Source of the DNA: Xanthobacteraceae bacterium
GTDB taxonomy: Bacteria > Pseudomonadota > Alphaproteobacteria > Rhizobiales > Xanthobacteraceae
Assembly (NCBI GenBank): GCA_030038995.1
Contig: JASHQS010000244.1
Coordinates: 1 to 33,225 of the forward strand
DNA length: 33,225 bases
Direction of reading: 5' to 3'
The notes below the pieces were generated by a model. The model was not told the origin of the DNA, did not search any database, and saw nothing but the letters and a program-made list of their open reading frames with translations. Each line of letters begins with the position of its first letter. Position 1 is the first letter of the stretch. Shown here piece after piece: positions 7,391 to 15,551 of the stretch. The position numbers were made by a program, and so were the translations under genes.

Positions 7391-7927
7391 ATGAGCGGAT
7401 TGCCGGCTGGAGCGCTCGCGCTCTTTATCCTTGCCGCCACCGCATCCCCCGCCGCGGCCGACTTCACCCTCTGCAACAATACCGCGAGCCGGGTCGGCGT
7501 CGCCATCGGCTATAAAGACGCCGCGGGCTGGACCACGGAGGGCTGGTGGAACCTGCCGTCACGGACCTGTGAGACCCTGCTCAAAGGCAACCTCGTGGCG
7601 CGTTATTATTATGTCTATGCCGTCGACTACGATCGCGGTGGCGAATGGATGGGGCAGGCCTATATGTGCACGCGCGACAAGGAGTTCACCATCCGCGGCA
7701 TTAGCAATTGCCTGGCGCGCGGCTACGATCGCACCGGCTTTTTCGAGGTCGATACCGGCCAGCAGCGCGCCTGGACCGTGCAGCTCACCGAGACCGGCGA
7801 GCAGCCGGCGGCCACGCCGCTGCCGCCCGGCAATCCGCTGACCCGGATGCCGCCTGCCGGCGCCGCGTCGGTGCCGGCGCCCGCCAGCCCCACCCCCGCC
7901 GCCTCGCCCGCGCCAAGAAGCCGATGA
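7391..7927 (+). CDS. secreted DUF1036 protein
   Basis: Exported protein of 178 residues. A short N-terminus with hydrophobic core (LPAGALALFILAATASPAAA, about 4-23) is a signal peptide with likely cleavage before DFTLCNN. The mature part matches DUF1036: TLCNNTASRVGVAIGY, GWTTEGWWNLPSRTCE, then YYYVYAVDY and CTRDKEFTI. It has several cysteines likely to form periplasmic disulfides and ends in a proline/alanine-rich tail. The function of the family is unknown. The start at 7391 is chosen because in-frame sequence further upstream is only the translated palindromic repeat. The stop overlaps the pyruvate kinase start (ATGA), so the two are translationally coupled although one is periplasmic and the other cytosolic. 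Confidence 0.9.
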   Translation: MSGLPAGALALFILAATASPAAADFTLCNNTASRVGVAIGYKDAAGWTTEGWWNLPSRTCETLLKGNLVARYYYVYAVDYDRGGEWMGQAYMCTRDKEFTIRGISNCLARGYDRTGFFEVDTGQQRAWTVQLTETGEQPAATPLPPGNPLTRMPPAGAASVPAPASPTPAASPAPRSR

Positions 7928-9366
7928 GGCGGCAACGGCGCACCAAGATCGTCGCGACGCTCGGCCCGGCGTCCGGCGACCGCACCATGATCGGCCGGCT
8001 GTTTGCGGCCGGCGCCGACGTGTTCCGCATCAATATGAGCCACACCAGCCGCGAGCGCATGCGCGAATTGGTCGCCGCGATCCGCTCCGTCGAAGCGGAG
8101 AACAACCGGCCGATCGGCGTCCTGGTCGATCTGCAGGGGCCAAAACTGCGGCTCGGCGCGTTCAAGAACGATTCGGTCGAGATCGACAGCGGCCAGGAAT
8201 TCGTCTTCGATGCCGATCCGGCGCCCGGCGACGCGACGCGCGTGCAGCTGCCACACACCGAGATTTTCGCCGCCATCGCGGTCGGCGCCACGCTCTTGAT
8301 CGACGATGGCAAGCTGCGTCTCAAAGCGATCGAGGTCGGGCCCGGCCGCATCGCGGCACGCGTCGAAATCGGCGGCCGGATCTCGAACCGCAAGGGCGTG
8401 AGCCTGCCCGACACCGTCATTCCGCTCGCCGCGCTGGCGCCCAAGGACGTCGCCGACCTTGAAGCCGCGCTCGATGCCGGCATCGACTGGGTCGGACTGT
8501 CGTTCATTCAGCGCCCGGAGGACGTCGCCGAAGCCAAGAAAATCGCCCGCGGCCGCGCCGCGGTCATGGCCAAGATCGAGAAGCCGCAAGCCGTGGCGCG
8601 GCTTCCCGACATTCTCGAGCTCGCCGACGCGCTGATGGTGGCGCGCGGCGATCTCGGCGTCGAGATGCCGCTGGAGCGGGTGCCCGGGGTGCAAAAGGAC
8701 ATCACCCGCGCTTGCCGCCGCGCCGGCAAGCCGGTGATCGTGGCGACGCAAATGCTGGAATCGATGATTGCCAGCCCGCTGCCGACGCGCGCGGAAGTCT
8801 CCGACGTCGCCACCGCGATCTTCGACGGCGCCGACGCCGTCATGCTGTCGGCGGAATCGGCGGCCGGGCAATATCCGGTCGAGGCGGTCGCCACCATGAA
8901 CCGCATCGCCGAGCAGGTGGAGAACGACGCGATCTACCTGCCGTCGATCCACGTCCTGCATACCGAGCCGGAAGCGACCGGCGCCGACGCCATCGCGGCG
9001 GCGGCGCGGCAAGTGGCGGAGACGCTCGATCTTTCCGCCATCATGTGCTGGACCTCGTCCGGTTCGACCGGCTTGCGGGTGGCGCGCGAGCGGCCGCGAT
9101 GCCCGATCGTGGCGATCTCACCGATCACCGCGGCGGGCCGCAAATTATCGCTGGTCTGGGGCGTCCATTGCGTGATCGCCGAAGACGCGCGCGATCAGGA
9201 CGACATGGTGGAACGCGCCTGTCGGCTCGCCTTCAAGGAGGGCTTTGCCAAGCCCGGCCAGCGCGTCATCGTGGTCGCGGGCGTTCCGCTGGGCACGCCC
9301 GGGGCGACGAATATGATGCGCGTCGCCTTTGTCGGCAGCGACGCGGGCGGAATTGGGAGCGAATAG
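7924..9366 (+). CDS. pyk: pyruvate kinase
   Basis: Glycolytic enzyme of 480 residues converting PEP and ADP to pyruvate and ATP. The N-terminal TKIVATLGPAS and the K+/ATP residues R35, N37 and S39 in FRINMSH are present, as are VLVDLQGPKLR (66-76), the catalytic K217 in AKIEKPQ, and E219/D243 as metal ligands in KIEK and ARGDLG. The nucleotide/effector regions include TQMLESMI and AESAAGQYP. The C-terminal allosteric domain is complete. The ATG at 7924 overlaps the DUF1036 stop. Start MRRQRRTKIVATLGP matches the family; the long upstream open extension is shadow sequence. A hairpin terminator follows 6 nt after the stop. Confidence 0.97.
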   Translation: MRRQRRTKIVATLGPASGDRTMIGRLFAAGADVFRINMSHTSRERMRELVAAIRSVEAENNRPIGVLVDLQGPKLRLGAFKNDSVEIDSGQEFVFDADPAPGDATRVQLPHTEIFAAIAVGATLLIDDGKLRLKAIEVGPGRIAARVEIGGRISNRKGVSLPDTVIPLAALAPKDVADLEAALDAGIDWVGLSFIQRPEDVAEAKKIARGRAAVMAKIEKPQAVARLPDILELADALMVARGDLGVEMPLERVPGVQKDITRACRRAGKPVIVATQMLESMIASPLPTRAEVSDVATAIFDGADAVMLSAESAAGQYPVEAVATMNRIAEQVENDAIYLPSIHVLHTEPEATGADAIAAAARQVAETLDLSAIMCWTSSGSTGLRVARERPRCPIVAISPITAAGRKLSLVWGVHCVIAEDARDQDDMVERACRLAFKEGFAKPGQRVIVVAGVPLGTPGATNMMRVAFVGSDAGGIGSE

Positions 9367-9372
9367 AAAGTG

Positions 9373-9411
9373 GCGAATGGCGATAGTACAAGCTATTCGC
9401 CATTCGCTTTT
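9373..9411 (+). terminator. rho-independent terminator of pyk
   Basis: Arms GCGAATGGCGATAG (9373-9386) and CTATTCGCCATTCGC (9393-9407) pair with a single bulged base around a TACAAG loop, followed by TTTT (9408-9411). It lies just after the pyruvate kinase stop. The right arm also encodes the last codons and stop of the convergent hydrolase, so one element serves the convergent junction. Confidence 0.75.
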
Positions 9412-10358
9412 GCGGCCAGTTCCTCGATCGCCGCCACCACCCGGTCCGTCGCCGCATGATGCGGCATGTGGCCGACGCCGGGGAGCACGACGAGCTTGGC
9501 TCCAGACGCCGCTGCGGCGAGCGCTGTGGCGTGCCTTTCGGTCAGCACCACACGGTCGCTATCCCCTTGGACGATGACCGTCAGCACCGCGAGTTCGCGG
9601 TAACGCGGCACTTGGCGCGCCAAAAAGGCCTGCAAGTCTGCCATATCGCGCGCGTTGGCCAGAAACGCCGCCGGCCGCAGCAGCAAAAACGCCGCGCTGC
9701 GTTTGAGATAATGGCGCGGCGGCGCTTGCGGCGTGAAAGCGGTGCGGATGCCCGATGCAAGCGCGATGGCGGAAAACGGCAGCGCGAAGGTGTGCGCGAA
9801 CAGCCAGCCGGCGAGCGGCGCCGCCAGCGCGCGGTAGAGCCGGGTCATGTGGCGCAGCTGCGGATGCGTCGGCGGCGATAGCAGCACAAGTCCGGCGGCG
9901 CGCTGCCGCTGATCGAGCGCAAAGGTCAGCGCCAGCGCTCCGCTCCACGAATGACCGACGAAGAGCGCACGCGCGACGCCGAGGTAGTCCAGAACCGCGC
10001 ACAGCACCGCAGCCTGTGCGGTCGGCGAACTCAACCGGCGACCCCTGCTCTCGCTCCAACCTTGCCCCGGCCGGTCGAGCAGGATGACGCGATGCCGCGC
10101 GGCAAGCCGTTCGCCGAGCGCAAGCCGCATGTCCTCGAGATTGCAGCCGGCGCCGTGCAATAAGACGAGCGGCATCGCGTCCGCGCTTGCATCGTTCGGC
10201 GAAAGCTCGACGACATGCTGGCGCAAGCCGCCGACGTCGATGCGGCGTCCGCGCGGCGGATGCACCCGGGCGATCAGCCGCGAACCGGCGAGTGTAACGA
10301 GCGCGCCGAGGACGAGAAGCCAGAAACCAGAAGCCAGAAGCCAGAAAAGAGCACGCAT
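9393..10358 (-). CDS. membrane-anchored alpha/beta hydrolase
   Basis: Alpha/beta-hydrolase-fold protein of 321 residues with an N-terminal transmembrane segment (about 3-25, rich in F, W, L). It has the oxyanion motif LLHGAG, DRPGQGWS, the nucleophile elbow GHSWSG with catalytic Ser, an acid in the VQGDSDRVV region and catalytic His in GVGHMPH. The substrate cannot be told. The first codons are built of a 7-bp repeat (TTCTGGC) that is inverted just upstream, so the ATG sits in the loop of a strong hairpin and no Shine-Dalgarno site is seen. It lies 37 nt after the TPR gene on the same strand and is probably cotranscribed with it. Confidence 0.87.
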   Translation of the reverse strand: MRALFWLLASGFWLLVLGALVTLAGSRLIARVHPPRGRRIDVGGLRQHVVELSPNDASADAMPLVLLHGAGCNLEDMRLALGERLAARHRVILLDRPGQGWSESRGRRLSSPTAQAAVLCAVLDYLGVARALFVGHSWSGALALTFALDQRQRAAGLVLLSPPTHPQLRHMTRLYRALAAPLAGWLFAHTFALPFSAIALASGIRTAFTPQAPPRHYLKRSAAFLLLRPAAFLANARDMADLQAFLARQVPRYRELAVLTVIVQGDSDRVVLTERHATALAAAASGAKLVVLPGVGHMPHHAATDRVVAAIEELAAKANGE

Positions 10359-10397
10359 GACGTAGATTCTGGCTTCTGGCTTCTGGCTTCTGGCTTC
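10316..10397. repeat. 31-bp inverted repeat built of a 7-bp unit, with the hydrolase start in the loop
   Basis: Left arm 10316-10346 and right arm 10367-10397 are each just over four copies of GAAGCCA or its complement and pair at 30 of 31 positions, with a 20-nt loop (10347-10366). The loop contains the minus-strand ATG (10356-10358) of the hydrolase, and the right arm starts at the stop codon of the TPR gene. In the transcript the hairpin would enclose the initiation region. Confidence 0.9.
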
Positions 10398-11031
10398 AGA
10401 TCTTCCGCCCCTCGACCTTCTCGGTCAACGTCTTGACCACGTCGGGAATGTGCTCGAGGTGCGGATCGATCGCTAGCGCCTTGCGGTAGGCGGTGAGCGC
10501 ATCCTTGTCGTCGCCGATCTCCTGCAGCATCATACCGAGCCCGGACAACGCGCCGAAATGGCGCGGCTCGCGCGCCAGCACCTCACGGATATCGGCGATC
10601 GCATGGGCAAAATCGTTTTTCAGATAATAGATGGTGGCGCGCCGGTTCCAGGCCTCGACGTAATCAGGTTTGATCTCGACGATGGCGTTGAGCAGCTTGA
10701 TCGCCAGATCGTAGTCCTTGGCGTCGGTGGCGACCTTCACGCGCGTCATCAACAGCGCGCATGTGTCGCTGCCGGAATTCATCCATAACGCCCAGATGCG
10801 CTCTTCGATTGCCTTGGCGCTGGCGGCGTCGGGTGCGATCTTGAGCGCCGCGAACAGCGTATCGAGATTGTCGGTCGGCTGGCCGCGCTCGGCCCGCGGC
10901 AAGTCGTTCGGCGGCTGCACCCAGTCCCTGTCGCGCGGCTGTTGCGCCAAGGAAGGCGTCGCCACGGCAATGGCGGCAGCACAGCCGAACGCCAGCGCCG
11001 GCCATCGCACGCAAGGGAATCGTCGCTTCAT
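10396..11031 (-). CDS. periplasmic TPR-repeat protein
   Basis: Protein of 211 residues with a signal peptide: MKRRFP, a hydrophobic stretch ALAFGCAAAIAVATPSLA, and likely cleavage at SLAQ-Q. The mature part holds tetratricopeptide helices in the second half, such as KDYDLAIKLLNAIVEIKPDYVEAW, then NDFAHAIADIREVLAREPRHFGAL and DDKDALTAYRKALAIDPHLE. TPR units mediate protein contacts; no partner can be named. The start at 11031 is chosen because lysine/arginine follow directly; an ATG two codons upstream (11037) is equally possible. It lies on the same strand as rpmJ upstream, with a 182-nt gap (11032-11213) that shows no gene. Confidence 0.85.
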   Translation of the reverse strand: MKRRFPCVRWPALAFGCAAAIAVATPSLAQQPRDRDWVQPPNDLPRAERGQPTDNLDTLFAALKIAPDAASAKAIEERIWALWMNSGSDTCALLMTRVKVATDAKDYDLAIKLLNAIVEIKPDYVEAWNRRATIYYLKNDFAHAIADIREVLAREPRHFGALSGLGMMLQEIGDDKDALTAYRKALAIDPHLEHIPDVVKTLTEKVEGRKI

Positions 11032-11213
11032 GGTCATGGAGTCTAACCCGCGACCGGGCGGCAACAACCCGAAAATTCGTCAAAGAGCCGTGAACGACGC
11101 AACGCAATCGGGCGCTTGCAGGGTCGGCGGCGCGAAGCGAAGCCCACGGTCGCCGCTAACGTGCCAACCTGGGCACGGCGCTTTGCGCCTTTGCCCATCC
11201 TACCGCGGCGAAC

Positions 11214-11339
11214 TCAGCCCTGCCGGGCCTTGAAGCGGCGCTGCGTCTTGTTGATGATGTAGACGCGGCCTTTGCGCCGCACGATACGGTTGTCGCGGTG
11301 GCGACCGCGCAGCGATTTCAAAGAGTTACGGACTTTCAT
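11214..11339 (-). CDS. rpmJ: 50S ribosomal protein L36
   Basis: A 41-residue basic protein, [16 protein letters not shown] through [12 protein letters not shown], too short for usual ORF length limits. It is the long L36 form without cysteines, so it lacks the zinc ribbon of the 37-38-residue form; this is usual in alphaproteobacteria. L36 sits in the large ribosomal subunit near the 23S rRNA core. It appears to be a single-gene unit with its own promoter. Confidence 0.97.
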   Translation of the reverse strand: MKVRNSLKSLRGRHRDNRIVRRKGRVYIINKTQRRFKARQG

Positions 11340-11363
11340 GGCGTTTTTTTCGGGCGTCGCAGT

Positions 11364-11392
11364 TGATTAGGCAGGCGCCGTGCGCTTGTCAA
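11364..11392 (-). promoter_or_regulatory. candidate sigma-70 promoter of rpmJ
   Basis: On the minus strand a perfect TTGACA (11387-11392) is followed after 17 nt by TAATCA (11364-11369) as a weak -10 box. Transcription would start near 11357, about 18 nt before the rpmJ ATG. This fits a strongly expressed ribosomal protein gene. Confidence 0.5.
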
Positions 11393-11433
11393 TGTCGGCC
11401 GCCGCGCGGCCGCGGTAATGGAGCGCCTTGGCG

Positions 11434-12534
11434 ATGGGCAACGAACCGGACAGTTTGCGGCTTATTTCCGGCGTCGGCGCCAAGGGGCCGGCTTGCTTTC
11501 TCCTGCAGGCCGCCGGCAAGCGCCTCCTGCTCGATCTCGGCGAAGGCCCGCCGCCGGGAATGCTGCCCGACCTCGATGGCATCGGCCCGCTCGACGCGCT
11601 GATCCTGACCCATGGCCACAAGGACCACGTCGGCGGCCTGTCGCTCCTTGGCGAAAAACTCGGCCAGCCGCCGGTCTATGCCACCACAAGCGTGGCGTGC
11701 GCTCTGCCGATGAATCTCAACGTGCGGCCGCTGCCGAGCGGCGGCGACACGGACGTGCTCGGCATCGCGGTGACGACCGGCCGCAACGGCCATGCGCCGG
11801 GCGGCGTCTGGCTGCACTTTTCGGTCGGCGGCGGATTTCTCTATACCGGCGACTGGTCGGCGGAATCGATTCTTTACGCCTACGACCCGCCCGCCAAGCC
11901 GGCGGCAACTGCGCTCGTCGACTGCTCCTATGGAGGCTACGACAAGCCGATCGCGGCGTGCTGGATCGAGCTTAAGCCGTTCGTCGAGCGCGGTCCGCTG
12001 CTCCTGCCGGTGCCGGCCAACGGCCGCGGCCCGGAAATCGCGCTCGAAATTTTCCGCCGTGGTTTCACCGAGATTTTTGTCGACGAGGCGATGCGCGACG
12101 CGCTGGGGCGGTTCGCCACAACCGACCGCCATTCGTTGCGCGTTGGAGCGGCCGAGGACATCGCGCGGCTTACGGCGGCGGCGAAACCGATCGACGCGGC
12201 GCGCCCCCGCGGCGTCATGCTGGCGGCTTCGGCCGACGGCTCGTCAGGCGCGACCGCGCGGCTCCTCGCGCAATGGCAGCACACGGCCGAGCCCGCCATC
12301 GTCTTCACCGGCTACCTGACGCCGGGCACCCCGGCCGAGCGCCTGGTCAAAAGCGGCCGCGGCCAATTCGTGCGCTGGAACGTGCATCCGCGACTCTCCG
12401 ACGTGGTCGTCTTGGCGCGGGCCATCAAGCCGCAGACGGTGATCCCGGCGTTCTGCGACCGCGCGCAGCTTGCGCTCCTTGCCGACAAACTGGCGCCGGT
12501 ACGCGTGACGATGGAGCGAACGGTCGGACTGTGA
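11434..12534 (+). CDS. MBL-fold metallo-hydrolase (ribonuclease J/CPSF-like arrangement)
   Basis: Metallo-beta-lactamase-fold protein of 366 residues. The metal-binding motif THGHKDHVGG is at 59-68 with H60, H62, D64 and H65; a further ligand is likely the D in FLYTGDW. The later part with LLLPVPANGRG, IVFTGYLTPGTPAE and PQTVIPAFCDRAQ resembles the beta-CASP insertion layout of exonuclease-type MBL enzymes (mRNA 3'-processing exonuclease or DNA exonuclease). The exact activity is not determined. The ATG at 11434 follows GGAG at 11420-11423; a TTG two codons earlier is an alternative. It is divergent from rpmJ and converges with galE. Confidence 0.85.
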   Translation: MGNEPDSLRLISGVGAKGPACFLLQAAGKRLLLDLGEGPPPGMLPDLDGIGPLDALILTHGHKDHVGGLSLLGEKLGQPPVYATTSVACALPMNLNVRPLPSGGDTDVLGIAVTTGRNGHAPGGVWLHFSVGGGFLYTGDWSAESILYAYDPPAKPAATALVDCSYGGYDKPIAACWIELKPFVERGPLLLPVPANGRGPEIALEIFRRGFTEIFVDEAMRDALGRFATTDRHSLRVGAAEDIARLTAAAKPIDAARPRGVMLAASADGSSGATARLLAQWQHTAEPAIVFTGYLTPGTPAERLVKSGRGQFVRWNVHPRLSDVVVLARAIKPQTVIPAFCDRAQLALLADKLAPVRVTMERTVGL

Positions 12535-12543
12535 GGCGAACGC

Positions 12544-12581
12544 GCGGATGCAGTCATGCAGGCGCGCGCGCCTGCATCCGC
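12544..12581. terminator. hairpin at the convergent MBL / galE junction
   Basis: A perfect 22-nt palindrome ATGCAGGCGCG/CGCGCCTGCAT lies at 12556-12577. An alternative pairing GCGGATGCAG (12544-12553) with CTGCATCCGC (12572-12581) overlaps it. It begins 9 nt after the MBL stop and covers the galE stop codon. No T-run follows, so Rho-independent action is uncertain. Confidence 0.5.
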
Positions 12582-13564
12582 TTCCAGGTGCGGCCAGCGC
12601 CCTGCCGCCACGCCCAGGCGTGCGCGACCTGCGTGCGCAGATCGCAGTAGCGCGGGCGCCAGCCGAGTTTTTCCCGCGCCCGCGCAGCGTCGGCGACGAG
12701 GATCGGCGGATCGCCCGACCGGCGCGCACCGACGACCACCGGCACCTTGCGCCCGGTGGTCTCACGCACCGCGTCGACCAACTCGCGCACCGAAGCGCCG
12801 CGGCCGGCGCCGAGATTGAACGCGCCGCTTGCGCCGCCATCGAGCAGCGCCCGCAGCGCGGCGACATGCGCCGCGGCGAGATCGGTCACGTGCACGTAGT
12901 CGCGCACGCAGGTGCCGTCCGCGGTCGGATAGTCGCCGCCGTGGATCGTAAAGCTTTCGCTGCGGCCGGCCGCGACGTCGAGGAGCCGCGGCAGCGCGTG
13001 CGTCTCCGGCTCGTGACACTCGCCGATCTCGCCGTCCGGGTCGGCGCCGGCGGCGTTGAAATAGCGCAGCGCGATGAAATCGAGCGCAAATGCGGCCGCG
13101 CTTTGCTGCAGCATGGCCTCGCAGATCGCCTTGGTGGCGCCGTACGGATTGATCGGTGCGATCGCGCAGTCCTCCGCGATCGGCACGGTCTTGGGCGCGC
13201 CGTACACGGCGCAGCTCGACGAAAATACCAGGGTGCCGACGCCGGCCTCGCGCATGGCGGCGAGCAGCGCCGCCGTGCCGCCGACATTATTTCTGCAATA
13301 GCGCGGCGGATCGTCATTGGATTCGCCCACAAAAGTGAGCGCGGCGAAATGGACGATCGCGGCGACGCGGTGCCGCGCCAGCGCTTCACGCAGGCGGTTG
13401 CCATCGGCGAGCTCGCCGACTTCAAGCGCGCCCCATTGCACAGCTTCGGCGTTGCCGCGTGATAAATTGTCGTAGCTGACCGGATCGAACCCGGCGCGAC
13501 GCAGCGCCTTGCAGGTGTGGCTGCCGATATAGCCGGCGCCGCCGGTCACCAGCACGGCTGTCAT
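12554..13564 (-). CDS. galE: UDP-glucose 4-epimerase
   Basis: Extended SDR epimerase of 336 residues interconverting UDP-glucose and UDP-galactose with bound NAD. It shows the GGAGYIGSHT nucleotide motif (8-17), SSSCAVYG with catalytic S117, and Y141/K145 in PYGATKA. The substrate region ALRYFNAAGADPDGEIGE and the C-terminal RSGDPPILVAD and LGWRP segments match GalE/ExoB. It would supply UDP-galactose to the glycosyltransferases of the locus. The ATG overlaps the stop of the upstream GT4 gene (ATGA), so it is the last gene of that operon block. Confidence 0.95.
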   Translation of the reverse strand: MTAVLVTGGAGYIGSHTCKALRRAGFDPVSYDNLSRGNAEAVQWGALEVGELADGNRLREALARHRVAAIVHFAALTFVGESNDDPPRYCRNNVGGTAALLAAMREAGVGTLVFSSSCAVYGAPKTVPIAEDCAIAPINPYGATKAICEAMLQQSAAAFALDFIALRYFNAAGADPDGEIGECHEPETHALPRLLDVAAGRSESFTIHGGDYPTADGTCVRDYVHVTDLAAAHVAALRALLDGGASGAFNLGAGRGASVRELVDAVRETTGRKVPVVVGARRSGDPPILVADAARAREKLGWRPRYCDLRTQVAHAWAWRQGAGRTWKRMQARAPA

Positions 13565-14706
13565 TGCCGCCGCTCGTCGCTGAGGAGAAAGCGGAAGTCA
13601 TCGAGCATCCGGCCGGCGATTGCCGAGACGCGGAAATTGGCTGCGGCGCGCCGCCCGGCGGCAGCGATTTTTTGCAACCGTTCCGGCGCCGCAATCAAAA
13701 GCGCAAGCTTGGCGGCGAGATGGGCCACAGCATCGCCACCGCGGTGATCGAATTGCAGGCCGCTCACTCCGTCCTCAACATAGTCGTCGAAGCATTGCAG
13801 GCCGGAGACGATGACGGCGCAGCCGGCCGCCATGGCCTCGAGCGGCGCCAGCGGCAGCGCTTCGCCGGTGTCGGCCAGGCTCGGATAGACGAACACGGCG
13901 GCACGCCGATACTCTGCGATCAAGGCCTGCTCGTCGAAGATTGGGCCGATGAACTCGCAAAGTATCCCCCGTTGCGTGGCGAGCGCGCGCAATCGCGCCA
14001 AATATTCGTCGCCGTCGCCGCCCTGAGCCACCGCGTGCGGACCAATGATGCGTAAGATCCATCCGGCGAGGGCATCCGGAGCCGCGTGAGCGGGTAAGGC
14101 CGCAAACGCGCAAAGCAACAGCTCAATTCCTTTTTCTCGCGCAATGCGGCCGACATAGAGAACGACGCGTTGGCGCCCGCCATCGCCGCCCGCGGCAAAA
14201 AAAGCATCCGCAAGGGCGTTGCCGATGATCCGAACCTTGGGCGCGAGCCAAGGCGCTTGCCGCGCCACGGCGCCGCCGACGACCTTGGACACGGCCTGCA
14301 GCCGGTCGGCGCGCCAATAAAGCGGCATCTGGCCCTTTGGATAGCGGCCGATGTGCACGTAGATCTTCCCGGCGCGACGGCGCCGCAGCACGAGCGGCAG
14401 GAAAAAACCATTGGTGATGGTGATATCGGCCGGCGGCAACGCCGCGGCGACCCGGAGCGAATAGATCAAGTCCAGAATCAGATTGACGAAAAGGTTCGAG
14501 GAACGATCAGAGGAGGCAATGCGCAGGTGCCTTATGCCATCGACGACATCGTCATTGGGAAAATCGGCGTAGCGCCGCGAGACGATCGTGACCTCGTGAC
14601 CGGCGTCGCGGTAGGCGCCGGCGAGCAGCACGTGGACCTTTTCGACCGCGCCGCCGCGCACCGGCGGGATCGGATAGAACGGCCCGATGACGATGCTGAT
14701 GCGCAC
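13561..14706 (-). CDS. glycosyltransferase family 4 protein
   Basis: GT-B fold retaining glycosyltransferase of 381 residues. The N-terminal domain begins MRISIVIGPFYPIPPVRGG, the glycine-rich acceptor loop. The C-terminal domain shows VLYVGRIAREKGIELLL and the E-x7-E motif in GEALPLAPLEAMAAG for nucleotide-sugar binding. Donor and acceptor are not determined. The start codon is GTG. It is coupled to galE by a 4-nt overlap and follows the GT2 gene by 38 nt. Its role as a repeat-unit transferase on lipid carrier is inferred from context. Confidence 0.9.
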   Translation of the reverse strand: MRISIVIGPFYPIPPVRGGAVEKVHVLLAGAYRDAGHEVTIVSRRYADFPNDDVVDGIRHLRIASSDRSSNLFVNLILDLIYSLRVAAALPPADITITNGFFLPLVLRRRRAGKIYVHIGRYPKGQMPLYWRADRLQAVSKVVGGAVARQAPWLAPKVRIIGNALADAFFAAGGDGGRQRVVLYVGRIAREKGIELLLCAFAALPAHAAPDALAGWILRIIGPHAVAQGGDGDEYLARLRALATQRGILCEFIGPIFDEQALIAEYRRAAVFVYPSLADTGEALPLAPLEAMAAGCAVIVSGLQCFDDYVEDGVSGLQFDHRGGDAVAHLAAKLALLIAAPERLQKIAAAGRRAAANFRVSAIAGRMLDDFRFLLSDERRQ

Positions 14707-14744
14707 GCGCAGCGTCTGTCGCGATGAGTCGAACGTCCGGCTTC

Positions 14745-15545
14745 TCAGCGGCGCGCCGCGCGGCCCTGCTCATCGCCCGGCGGGCGACGCAGCCGCCGGT
14801 CGAGCACCGCGAGCGCGATCAGCGTTTCGGCGACCAGGCGCTGCAGGGCATAAAACCAGCCGGCCCAGCCGTCGAGAATGCAACCCCTGGCGAACAACGT
14901 GTAGAACGGCACGGCAAGCGGCACCGGCCACGCCAAGCGACGCAGCCGGTCGGCGCGCGTCAGCTCGTGCGGCGGTGTGGCGCAAAGGTAGCGTGCCTCT
15001 TCGGCCGCATAACGCTGCTGCGACGCAAACCAGCGCGCCAGCGGCTTGCGGTCGTCGTGGTAAATCGCATGGCGGAGCGGCCGCACCTCGCCGGCGACGC
15101 TGACCCGGTGGCTGTGACCTTCGTTGCGGTAACGGGCCCTGTCCTTGCGATAGAGCACGGTTCGCGGCGGATAGAGCGAGCCGCGCAACGGCCGACCGAA
15201 GATGCGGTAGACGAACGGCGCCCGGTAGCCGGCGATATCGCCGGCATCGGCGAGCGCGCCGATCTCATCGACCAGGCCGTCGCTTAGTTCATAGTCGGCG
15301 TCGAGCGACAGAACCCACGGCGTGCGCACCTGCGCCAAGCCGAAATTGCATTGCGTGGCGAAATCGGTGAATGGGTGTCCAATGATGTCGGCCTGCGGAT
15401 AATTGCGCAGCAAATCCAGCGTCGCGTCGGTGCTGCCGGAATCGATCACGACGATGCGCGGCGCCCACGACAGCTTGGCCAGCGTGCGCTCGATGTTCGG
15501 CGCCTCGTTGTAGGTGAGAATCAACGGCGTGATCTGTTCAAACAC
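14745..15545 (-). CDS. glycosyltransferase family 2 protein, WaaE/KdtX-like
   Basis: GT-A fold inverting enzyme of 266 residues. It opens with ITPLILTYNEAPNIERTL, then VVIDSGSTD (nucleotide-binding aspartate) and LSLDADYEL (the DxD-type metal site). The length and the GSLYPPRTVLYRKDRARY and EGHSHRV blocks resemble the WaaE/KdtX group that adds glucose to lipopolysaccharide core, though close relatives also act in exopolysaccharide synthesis. A hydrophobic segment near the C-terminus may touch the membrane. The start codon is GTG, 6 nt after the preceding stop, with no clear Shine-Dalgarno, which fits coupling. Confidence 0.88.
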   Translation of the reverse strand: MFEQITPLILTYNEAPNIERTLAKLSWAPRIVVIDSGSTDATLDLLRNYPQADIIGHPFTDFATQCNFGLAQVRTPWVLSLDADYELSDGLVDEIGALADAGDIAGYRAPFVYRIFGRPLRGSLYPPRTVLYRKDRARYRNEGHSHRVSVAGEVRPLRHAIYHDDRKPLARWFASQQRYAAEEARYLCATPPHELTRADRLRRLAWPVPLAVPFYTLFARGCILDGWAGWFYALQRLVAETLIALAVLDRRLRRPPGDEQGRAARR

Positions 15546-15551
15546 GCGACG

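Noticed and set aside
7708-7923. N-terminal extension of pyruvate kinase
   Set aside because: The frame overlaps the DUF1036 gene and has no pyruvate kinase similarity; MRRQRRTKIVATLGP at 7924 is the normal family start.
10313-10400. CRISPR-like array from the GAAGCCA repeats
   Set aside because: Units are 7 bp, contiguous without spacers, and inverted in two arms; this is a simple repeat hairpin, not a CRISPR array.
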